A stretch of DNA of 30,000 bases, from the NCBI GenBank assembly GCA_013817655.1, contig JACDCJ010000001.1, forward strand, positions 1 through 30,000. Reading direction: 5' to 3'. Source of the stretch: Actinosomnolentus pattersoniae (SeqCode) (lineage in GTDB: Bacteria; Actinomycetota; UBA4738). The notes below the pieces were generated by a model. That model was not told where the DNA came from, did no database searches, and was given only the letters and a program-made list of their open reading frames with translations. The position numbers and the translations under genes were made by a program. This document shows positions 14,312-20,788 of this stretch, in pieces (position 1 is the stretch's first letter; each line of letters begins with the position of its first letter).

Positions 14312-15426
14312 TCCGGCTACGGCGAGGCCGGGTCCTTCGGATCGTGGAGCAGCGGGCCGGCGCCGTGGAGCTGGCCGTCGAGGTGGAGGGGCATGAGGCG
14401 CGAGCCCTCGCCTATCCCGATCTGGTGGGTCCCGTCCCGGTCGGAAGCCGTGTGGTGCTGAACACGACGGCCGTCGCCCTCGGCCTGGGTACGGGCGGGC
14501 TGCACTTCGTGGTCGCCGTCGAGGACGGACCGGATGTGGACTCGCCGTCGCGGGGTCGAACCATGAAGCTCCGGTACACGCCGTTGCAGCTGCAGACCGA
14601 GGTGGTCGAGGAGACCAGCGGCGCGCGGGAGGCTATGGCCGGCGGCGAGAGCCTGGCCGGGACGCCGGTGGTGTGGGTGCCGCTGCATTCCCTGTTGGGC
14701 CCGGTAGCCGCCGGAGCGGTCGCTGCAGGGGCGAAACGGGTGGCCTACGTCATGACCGACGGAGCCGCCCTGCCGGCGGCGCTCTCCCGCCTCGCGGCCG
14801 CTCTCCGCTCCACAGACCTCCTCGGGGTGGTCGTCACCGCCGGGCAGGCCTTCGGCGGCGACCTCGAGGCCGTGAACGTGTTCTCCGGGCTTCTTGCCGC
14901 TAGTCACGTGACCGGTGCGGACGTAATCGTCGTCGGCGACGGACCCGGCAACACCGGAACGGACACGAAATGGGGCACGACCGCCGTGGCGTCGGCCATG
15001 TCGCTGAATGCCGCCGCCATTCTCCTCGGGCGGCCCGTCGCCGCGCTGCGGATCAGCTTCGCCGATCGCCGCCGGCGCCACCGGGGCGTGTCACACCATT
15101 CCCTGACGGCTCTCCGGAGCGTGGCGCTCGCTCCGGTCCATGTCGCCATCCCCGCCCTGGACGACGCCGATCAGCGGGAGGCCGTCTGGAGCGCGCTGAA
15201 GGACGCGGCCCTCGAGGACCGCCATCAGTTGGTGGAGGTCACCGGACACCCGGCGCTGGAGGCGCTCGAAGGCGCCGGGATCGAGCCGGAGTCCATGGGC
15301 CGGGGCATCTCCGAGGACCCCGCGTTCTTCCTGGCCGGTGGCGCGGCCGGCGTCCTTGCCGGCAGGATGGCCGCTCGCAGCGCGGGCTGGCAGCCGGATG
15401 CCCCCACAGCGGATCCGGCAGGATAG
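14308..15426 (+). CDS. DUF3866 family protein
   Basis: 372 aa protein that I assign to the DUF3866 family of actinobacterial and firmicute proteins of unknown function. It begins MIRLRRGRVLRIVEQRAGAV, with a beta-rich N-terminal domain up to about 90 that includes VVLNTTAVALGLGTGGLHFV. A larger alpha/beta domain follows with MKLRYTPLQLQTEVVEE, conserved glycine motifs such as VVGDGPGNTGTDTKWGTTA, and RRRRHRGVSHHSLTALRSV. The His-rich RGVSHHS stretch and DGPGNTGT look like potential ligand or metal sites. No membrane segments are seen. It is translationally coupled to the F420-type reductase and ends 12 nt from the convergent zincin gene. Confidence 0.85.
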   Translation: MIRLRRGRVLRIVEQRAGAVELAVEVEGHEARALAYPDLVGPVPVGSRVVLNTTAVALGLGTGGLHFVVAVEDGPDVDSPSRGRTMKLRYTPLQLQTEVVEETSGAREAMAGGESLAGTPVVWVPLHSLLGPVAAGAVAAGAKRVAYVMTDGAALPAALSRLAAALRSTDLLGVVVTAGQAFGGDLEAVNVFSGLLAASHVTGADVIVVGDGPGNTGTDTKWGTTAVASAMSLNAAAILLGRPVAALRISFADRRRRHRGVSHHSLTALRSVALAPVHVAIPALDDADQREAVWSALKDAALEDRHQLVEVTGHPALEALEGAGIEPESMGRGISEDPAFFLAGGAAGVLAGRMAARSAGWQPDAPTADPAG

Positions 15427-15438
15427 CCCCGAGTCGTC

Positions 15439-15804
15439 TCATCCCCGCCCCAGCTCTTCGAGGCGCTCGTCCGAGATGCCGAAGAAGTGGGCGAACTCGT
15501 GGATCAGCGTGTCGCGAACCGCTTCCTTGAGGGTCGTCTCGTCGGCGCCGGCCTCCCGCTCGATGTTCCGGCGGAAGAGCGTGATTCGATCCGGCAGCAC
15601 CCCCGAGTAGTTCATGCCGCGCTCCGTAAGCGGAATGCCTTCGTAGAGCCCGAGCAGGTCGCGGCGGCCATGCGGGGGGTCGTCCTCGATGAGCACCTCG
15701 ACGTTGTCGAGCCGTTGCTGCACCCAGTTCGGGAGGGAATCGACGGCCTCCCCGACCAGGTCTTCGAAGCGTTCGCGCCGATCGCGTATGACGAGACTCC
15801 TCAC
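15439..15804 (-). CDS. minimal zincin metallopeptidase (PF06262-like) coupled to pafA
   Basis: 121 aa protein with the zinc-binding HEFAHFFGIS motif (HExxH) near residue 105. It resembles the small zincin-like metallopeptidases that consist of little more than the catalytic helices; ISDERLEELG follows the motif. GMNYSGVLPDRITLFRRNIE in the middle is typical of the family. The start was set at GTG 15804, which overlaps the pafA stop by 4 nt (GTGA). The open frame upstream is only antisense or shifted pafA sequence. Coupling to pafA suggests cotranslation with the Pup ligase, though a direct role in pupylation is only a guess. The substrate is unknown. Confidence 0.85.
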   Translation of the reverse strand: MRSLVIRDRRERFEDLVGEAVDSLPNWVQQRLDNVEVLIEDDPPHGRRDLLGLYEGIPLTERGMNYSGVLPDRITLFRRNIEREAGADETTLKEAVRDTLIHEFAHFFGISDERLEELGRG

Positions 15805-17159
15805 ATGTGGGCGATCAGTTGCTCCACGCGTTCGTCCACGGATTTGAACGGGTCCTTGCAGAGCACCGTCCGCTGGGCCTGATCGTTCAGCTTCAGGTGC
15901 ACCCAGTCGACCGTGTAGTCGCGCCGCTTCTGTTTTGCCGAGCGGATGAACTCGCCCCGGAGCCGCGCCCTCGTGGTCTGCGGGGGTTCGCGCATGGCCT
16001 TCTGCACGCGCCGGTCCGAGATGACGCGTTCCATGAGTCCTCGTCGCTCCATGACGTAGTAGAGGCCCCGGGAACGGTTGACGTCGTGATAGGCGAGGTC
16101 CATGAGGGCGATCCGGGGATGGGACAGCGGGAGGCCGTGCATCGACCTGTACCGGTCGATGAGAGTCCGTTTGGCGACCCAATCGACCTTCCTCGCCAGC
16201 CGGTGCGACTCCCCGGCGGCGAGCGCTTCGAGCGCGCTCCCCCACTCCGCGAGGACCCTCGAAGACGTCTGGTCGGCACCCCGGCGTTCGATGAAGCGCA
16301 CCGCGCGGTCGTAGTACTCCATCTGTATTTCGATCGCGGAGAGCTCCCGCCCCGTCGCCAGGCGGACCTTCTTCTTGCAGGCCACGTCGTGAGACACCTC
16401 GCGGATGGCGCGGATGGGGTTCTCGAGAGTGAGATCCCGCATGACCGTGTTCTCCTCGACCATGCGGACCACGAGGTCCGTCACGCCGATCTTGAGGAAC
16501 GTCGTGAACTCGCTCATGTTCGAGTCGCCCACGATGACGTGCAGGCGGCGGAAGCGCTCCGCATCGGCGTGCGGCTCGTCCCTGGTGTTGATTATCGGAC
16601 GTGACCGCGTGGTCGCGGAGGAGACCCCCTCCCAGATGTGCTCCGCGCGCTGTGAGATGCAGAACTGAGCGCCGCGAGGGCCCAGTAGGACTTTCCCCGC
16701 TCCGCAGTAGATCTGGCGGGTCACGAAGAAGGGAATCAGGACGTCGGCGATGCGCGCGAACTCCCCCTGCCGGGCCACCAGGTAGTTCTCGTGGCATCCG
16801 TACGAGTTGCCCGCCGAGTCCGTGTTGTTCTTGAAGAGGAACACGTCGCCGGAGATGCCCTCCTCGTGGAGGCGAACCTCGGCCGCGGCCAAGAGCGCCT
16901 CGAGGATCCGCTCACCGGCCTTGTCGTGCGCGATCAGGTCGAGGACGGTGTCGCACTCGGGCGTCGCGTACTCGGGGTGCGAGCCGACGTCGAGGTAGAG
17001 GCGGGCGCCGTTCTCCAGGAACACGTTGGACGACCGGCCCCAATGGACCACTCGCCGGAACAAGTAACGGGCCACCTCGTCCGGCGAGAGACGGCGCTGC
17101 CCGCGAAACGTGCAGGTGACGCCGTACTCGTTCTCCAGGCCGAAGATCCGGCGGTCCAC
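15801..17159 (-). CDS. pafA: Pup--protein ligase PafA
   Basis: Ligase that uses ATP to join the C-terminal Glu of Pup to substrate lysines; 452 aa, the usual length. It belongs to the glutamine synthetase-like carboxylate-amine ligase fold. Motifs: RRIFGLENEYGVTC with the ATP/Mg Glu, the catalytic Asp57 in LYLDVGSHPEYATPE, KNNTDSAGNSYGCHENYLVA, and PFFVTRQIYCGAGKV. The loop insertion present in Dop after residue 40 is absent, so this copy is PafA, not Dop. The start is GTG at 17159 with no Shine-Dalgarno sequence; TAGACT ends 6 nt before it. It is separated from prcA by a 258-nt stretch that carries a broken gene, and it overlaps the zincin gene by 4 nt. Confidence 0.97.
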   Translation of the reverse strand: MDRRIFGLENEYGVTCTFRGQRRLSPDEVARYLFRRVVHWGRSSNVFLENGARLYLDVGSHPEYATPECDTVLDLIAHDKAGERILEALLAAAEVRLHEEGISGDVFLFKNNTDSAGNSYGCHENYLVARQGEFARIADVLIPFFVTRQIYCGAGKVLLGPRGAQFCISQRAEHIWEGVSSATTRSRPIINTRDEPHADAERFRRLHVIVGDSNMSEFTTFLKIGVTDLVVRMVEENTVMRDLTLENPIRAIREVSHDVACKKKVRLATGRELSAIEIQMEYYDRAVRFIERRGADQTSSRVLAEWGSALEALAAGESHRLARKVDWVAKRTLIDRYRSMHGLPLSHPRIALMDLAYHDVNRSRGLYYVMERRGLMERVISDRRVQKAMREPPQTTRARLRGEFIRSAKQKRRDYTVDWVHLKLNDQAQRTVLCKDPFKSVDERVEQLIAHM

Positions 17160-17165
17160 GAGGCC

Positions 17166-17171
17166 AGTCTA
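17166..17171 (-). promoter_or_regulatory. -10 box of leaderless pafA promoter
   Basis: Minus-strand TAGACT ends exactly 6 nt before the pafA GTG start. It gives pafA a promoter separate from the pup-prcBA genes. Inferred from spacing and match to TANNNT; no -35 box is clear. Confidence 0.5.
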
Positions 17172-17208
17172 GGCGGCCCCGTGCGACGACCGAACGGGAG
17201 TCGCCTAG

Positions 17209-17421
17209 TCAGGCGGCCAGCCCCACCAGGAGGTCGCCCTTCATCCTGATTACGTGGGTTGTTGAGAAGAAGAAGTATTCACCTTCGGGAAGCCCGTCGA
17301 CCTCGTAGGTCATCATTCCGAGCCGCCGATCGTGTCCCCGTCGAAGAGGAAGTCATCGAAATCGGGGTTGGGCGGCCAGGAGGACGAGCAACGATACAGC
17401 GGCGGCGCCGCTCCGTGTCAT
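17209..17421 (-). pseudogene. broken cupredoxin-like secreted protein gene between prcA and pafA
   Basis: Three adjoining frames hold pieces of one exported copper-protein-like gene. An ATG at 17421 overlaps the prcA stop (ATGA) and begins MTRSGAAAVSLLVLLAAQ, a signal-peptide-like start that soon hits a stop. A second frame reads NPDFDDFLFDGDTIGGSE and stops at 17315. One base out of phase, the third frame continues MMTYEVDGLPEGEYFFFSTT and HVIRMKGDLLVGLAA to a TGA at 17209. The last part matches the C-terminal cupredoxin pattern (YEV..LP.GEY.F.C..H...M.G). The Cys ligand is Ser here, while His and Met remain. At least two frameshifts and loss of the N-terminal strands indicate a remnant. A sequencing error could account for one shift but not all the damage. 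Confidence 0.6.
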
Positions 17422-18131
17422 GGCGGCGGCTTCCCGCCTTCGACTGAGCTCGACGACAGTATCTCGGCAACCTCCGAGTCGTCCAGCCTCCGGAACTTGC
17501 GGCGCCCTCGCGTCCGGTCCATGACGGCCGCTTCGAGCTTCGGCGCGTCGATCGGCCGGTCCTCGGTGTCCGACAGCGCCTTCGCCGCCAGCCGGACGGC
17601 TCCCTCCAGGGATTCGCCGGCTCGGTAGGAGTCGCGCAGATGGCCGGTGAGCTCATCGGAGCGGCCGCCCATGCCGACGAACCCCTTCTCGTCTGCGACG
17701 CTGCCATCGAACAGGATGTGGAACAGCTCGTTCTCCTCCGGTCGTTCTCCCACCTGGCCCACCAGGATCTCGACCTCATACGGCTTCATCTGCGTGGTGA
17801 AGATCGCGGAGAGCGCCTGTGAATAGGCGTTGGCGAGCGTCTTGGCCGTCACGTCCTCTCGCCCGTAGGAGTACCCCCGAAGGTCCGCGAGGCGGACGCC
17901 GGAGATGCGCAGGTCCTCGAACTCGCTGTACTTGCCCACCCCCGCGAAGGCGATCCGATCGTAGATCTCCGAGATCTTGTGCAGGGTCGAGCTGGGGTTC
18001 TCCGCGAGGAACAGCAGCCCGTCCGCGTACTCGAGCGCGACGACCGACTTGCCCCTGGAGATGCCCTTTCGGGCGTACTCGGACCGGTCCTTCATGAGTT
18101 GCTCGGGCGGCACGTACGGCTGAAACGACAT
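17418..18131 (-). CDS. prcA: proteasome alpha subunit PrcA
   Basis: Structural alpha ring subunit of the 20S core, which gates entry and docks the ATPase; 237 aa. The start MSFQPYVPPEQLMKDRSEYA matches the known actinobacterial PrcA N-terminus closely, followed by KGISRGKSVVALEYADGLLF, ENPSSTLHKISEIYDRIAFA and MKPYEVEILV. It ends in a short acidic and serine/proline tail. The ATG overlaps the prcB TGA by 1 nt (TGATG). The frame remains open upstream inside prcB, but that is not coding for PrcA. Its own stop overlaps the start of the cupredoxin remnant. Confidence 0.97.
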   Translation of the reverse strand: MSFQPYVPPEQLMKDRSEYARKGISRGKSVVALEYADGLLFLAENPSSTLHKISEIYDRIAFAGVGKYSEFEDLRISGVRLADLRGYSYGREDVTAKTLANAYSQALSAIFTTQMKPYEVEILVGQVGERPEENELFHILFDGSVADEKGFVGMGGRSDELTGHLRDSYRAGESLEGAVRLAAKALSDTEDRPIDAPKLEAAVMDRTRGRRKFRRLDDSEVAEILSSSSVEGGKPPP

Positions 18132-18988
18132 CAGTCGGGGTCTTCCTTCGCCTGGCTTCCCCCGCCAACGACGCCCTCGTGGGTCTCGCCGACGATGGTC
18201 TGGAAGGCCGCCCGAACCTCGTCTTCGGGCACGATCTCGACGCCGGCGGCGGTCATGGCCTTGACGGACGGGTAGATGCCTCGAAGGGGGTTCGGGCCGC
18301 CCGTGGCAACGTCCTCCTGCGAGGCGTCGTAGAGGGCCTCTACGGCGAGCTGGACCGCGGCGGTGCGCTCGAGCCCCCGCCGCCATCCCTTCTTCAAGGT
18401 GCCGCGAGCGTGAAGCGATCCCGACCCCGTGGAGTGGTAGTCCGCCTCCTCCCACCTCCCCCCGGTCACGTCGTAGCGGAACAGGCGTCCCTCGGCGCGT
18501 CGCTCGTCGAACCCGCCGAACAGGGGCACGACCACCAGCCCCTGCAGGGCCATTGGGAAGTTCCCGCGGATCATCTGGGCGAGGCGGTTGGCCTTGCCCT
18601 CCATCGACAGCCTCTCGCCCTCCACCTTCTCGTAATGCTCCAGCTCCGTCTGGAACAGACGGACGATCTCGGTGGCCTGCCCGGCGGCTCCCGCGATGGC
18701 TACCGCCGAATGCTCGTCGGCGGGAAAGACCTTCTCGATTCGCTCATCGGCGATCGTGAACCCCTCCACCGCGCGCCGGTCGCCGGCCATGATGACGCCG
18801 TCGGCGTACTTCAGGGCCAGCACGGTCGTCCCGTGCGAATAGGTCGCCGCGGGCTGCTCCCCGTGGCTCTGGACGGGGGGGGGCGATCCCGGGGCGTCCG
18901 GGGCAGAGCCGGCCACCAGGTCGGCGAAGCTCGGGTTGGATCCAAAGAGGAAGGGGCGGCCACCCGGCCCGGCGCCGAGCCCCGTCAC
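18131..18988 (-). CDS. prcB: proteasome beta subunit PrcB
   Basis: Catalytic beta subunit, an N-terminal nucleophile threonine protease; 285 aa. A 53-residue propeptide ends at YSHG, and the mature chain begins TTVLALKYADGVIMAGDRRA with Thr54 as nucleophile and the conserved Asp and Lys residues nearby. ELEHYEKVEGERLSMEGKAN and GSGSLHARGTLKKG match mycobacterial PrcB. The propeptide has a run of nine C in the coding strand (SPPPVQ), just before the processing region. The start is GTG at 18988, overlapping the pup TGA by 4 nt (GTGA), so Pup and the core are translated together. Confidence 0.97.
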   Translation of the reverse strand: MTGLGAGPGGRPFLFGSNPSFADLVAGSAPDAPGSPPPVQSHGEQPAATYSHGTTVLALKYADGVIMAGDRRAVEGFTIADERIEKVFPADEHSAVAIAGAAGQATEIVRLFQTELEHYEKVEGERLSMEGKANRLAQMIRGNFPMALQGLVVVPLFGGFDERRAEGRLFRYDVTGGRWEEADYHSTGSGSLHARGTLKKGWRRGLERTAAVQLAVEALYDASQEDVATGGPNPLRGIYPSVKAMTAAGVEIVPEDEVRAAFQTIVGETHEGVVGGGSQAKEDPD

Positions 18989-19185
18989 TCCCCGCCCTTC
19001 TGGACGTAGGACTTCACGAACTCCTCGGCATTCTCCTCGAGGACGGAGTCGATCTCCTCGAGGATGTCGTCCATCTCCTCCTTGAGCTTCTCGCCCTTCT
19101 TCGTCGCCTCGACCTGGCCCCCTTGATTCCCGGCCTCACCGCCGGACTTCCGCTGGACGCGTTTCTGTTCGTGTTCTTGAGGCAA
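18985..19185 (-). CDS. pup: prokaryotic ubiquitin-like protein Pup
   Basis: Intrinsically disordered tag that marks proteins for the proteasome; 66 aa. It starts at a TTG (19185), MPQEHEQKRVQRK, with AAGGAG about 8 nt upstream. The C-terminal half has the helix that binds the ATPase coiled coil (EKLKEEMDDILEEIDSVLEE) and ends EFVKSYVQKGGE. The last residue is Glu, not Gln, so PafA can use it directly without deamidation by Dop. It is upstream of prcB with a 4-nt overlap and downstream of dop by 64 nt. Confidence 0.97.
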   Translation of the reverse strand: MPQEHEQKRVQRKSGGEAGNQGGQVEATKKGEKLKEEMDDILEEIDSVLEENAEEFVKSYVQKGGE

Positions 19186-19230
19186 CCGCTCGCTCCTTCC
19201 GTCGTCCCGCCTTCGGCGCGGGGCGAACCC

Positions 19231-19236
19231 ATTCTA
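19231..19236 (-). promoter_or_regulatory. -10 box for pup-prcB-prcA
   Basis: Minus-strand TAGAAT lies in the 64-nt gap between dop and pup, giving an expected transcription start near 19224 and a leader of about 39 nt with the AAGGAG ribosome site. A short GC-rich inverted repeat (CGCC/GGCG type) stands in the leader. The promoter call is inference. Confidence 0.4.
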
Positions 19237-19249
19237 TTGCCCGCAGGAG

Positions 19250-20734
19250 CTACGCCTGGAGCGCGGCGATGAGTGCGGGGGCGTCGGCCGAGGCCTCCAG
19301 GATGTGTTCCACGTGCGCCTTCGTCCCACGCAGTGGCTCCCGCAGCGGGATCCGTTGCAGGGCATCCTTGCCGGTGTCGAAGATTATGGAGTCCCAAGAC
19401 GCGGCGGCGATCGAGTGCGCGTAGCGGGCGACGCACCGTCCCCGGAAGTAGGCGCGCGTGTCCTCCGGAGGTTCGACGACGGCTCGCTCGATCTCCTCGT
19501 CCGTCGTGAGACGTTCGACCTTTCCCGCTCCGGCCAGGCGGTGGTAGAGCCCCCGGCCACGGCGGACGTCGTGATACTGGAGGTCGATCATGGCGAGTTT
19601 CGCATCGCGCCAGTCAAGCCGGTCGCGCTCGCGATAGGCCTCCAGAAGCCGGAACTTCGCCACCCAGTCGAGCTCCCGGTGGAGGGAAAGGGGCTCCTCC
19701 TCGATGCCGGCGAGGACCGCCTCCCACCAGGCGAGCACCTCGGCGTTCTCGGGGGTCGCCTCGGCCTCCTTGACGAACTTCTTCGCGTGGTCCAGGTACT
19801 CCCACTGAAGCTCCAGGGCACGGATCCGACGCCCGTCTCGGAGGCGCACGAGCTCCCGGCAGGAAGGGTCTCTCGAGACGGCGTGCAGCGCCGGCACCGG
19901 CTCCTCCAGTGAAAGGTCGGGCAGGAGCTCGTCCTCGATCATCTTGAGGACGATGGCGGTGGTGCCGACCTTCAAGAAGAGGGCGACCTCGCAGAGGTTC
20001 GCGTCGCCCCCGATGCAGTGGAGGCGCCGGTACTTCTCAGGATCGGCGTGAGGCTCGTCGCGCGTGTTGATTATCGGCCGCTTGAGCGTCGTCTCCAGGC
20101 CGACCTCCGCTTCGAAGAAGTCCGCTCGCTGGGAGATCTGGAAGGGAATCCGGCCCCCGTCCGCCCGGGAACCTTCCGTGCCAACCTTCCCCGCACCCGT
20201 GAAGATCTGGCGTGTCACGAAGAAGGGAGTCAGGTCACGCACGAGCCGGGCGAACGGCAAGCTGCGAGCCACCAGATAGTTCTCGTGGCAACCATAGGAG
20301 TTTCCCTTGCCGTCCGTGTTGTTCTTGTAGATGGACAGGCGCTCGCCGGGTGGCAGGAGATCGGCCACCGATGCGAGGGACCGCTCGAGGATCCGCTCTC
20401 CGGCCTTGTCGTGCACGACGAGCTCCCGGGGCGTCGCACACTCCGGCGTTGAGTACTCCGGGTGCGCGTGGTCGACGTAGTACCGAGCTCCGTTCGTAAG
20501 GATGACATTGGCCAGCCCGAGATCCTCTTCCGTCGGCTGGCGCTCCTGCACCGGCTCGAAGCCCCGTGCATCGCGAAGCGGCGATTCCTGCTCATAGTCC
20601 CACCGGATGCGGCGCAGGTCGCCCGCGTAGGAGTTGATCAGCATGGAGGAGGCGAGGACCGGGTTGAAGTCGCCGTGAGCCGAGCTCGAGATGCCGTACT
20701 CGGTCTCGATGCCCATCACTTTGGGAATGGCCAC
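19250..20734 (-). CDS. dop: depupylase / Pup deamidase Dop
   Basis: Dop removes Pup from substrates and, where Pup ends in Gln, deamidates it; 494 aa. It is homologous to PafA but longer. The start GVG-type codon GTG at 20734 gives MAIPKVMGIETEYGISSSAH with the ATP/Mg Glu residues. The insert typical of Dop (about 40-75, RIRWDYEQESPLRDARGFEP) comes before YYVDHAHPEYSTPE, whose Asp88 is the catalytic residue. NNTDGKGNSYGCHENYLVA and PFFVTRQIFTGAGKV follow. Because Pup here already ends in Glu, Dop is probably needed only for depupylation. It lies 54 nt downstream of the ATPase gene. Confidence 0.97.
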   Translation of the reverse strand: MAIPKVMGIETEYGISSSAHGDFNPVLASSMLINSYAGDLRRIRWDYEQESPLRDARGFEPVQERQPTEEDLGLANVILTNGARYYVDHAHPEYSTPECATPRELVVHDKAGERILERSLASVADLLPPGERLSIYKNNTDGKGNSYGCHENYLVARSLPFARLVRDLTPFFVTRQIFTGAGKVGTEGSRADGGRIPFQISQRADFFEAEVGLETTLKRPIINTRDEPHADPEKYRRLHCIGGDANLCEVALFLKVGTTAIVLKMIEDELLPDLSLEEPVPALHAVSRDPSCRELVRLRDGRRIRALELQWEYLDHAKKFVKEAEATPENAEVLAWWEAVLAGIEEEPLSLHRELDWVAKFRLLEAYRERDRLDWRDAKLAMIDLQYHDVRRGRGLYHRLAGAGKVERLTTDEEIERAVVEPPEDTRAYFRGRCVARYAHSIAAASWDSIIFDTGKDALQRIPLREPLRGTKAHVEHILEASADAPALIAALQA

Positions 20735-20788
20735 GACCCTCGGTCCCTTCCGTTGGGGCCGCCGGCGTCCTGGCGCCGGCCATGGAGC

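Noticed and set aside
15427..15438. Terminator between the convergent DUF3866 and zincin genes.
   Set aside because: The gap is only 12 nt, without a hairpin and T run.
15805..16797. Upstream extension of the zincin frame.
   Set aside because: It is pafA sequence read in another frame; only the part after the GTG at 15804 has protein-family features.
18132..18455. Upstream extension of the prcA frame.
   Set aside because: It lies inside prcB in another frame; the product before MSFQPYV is Arg/Gly-rich noise.
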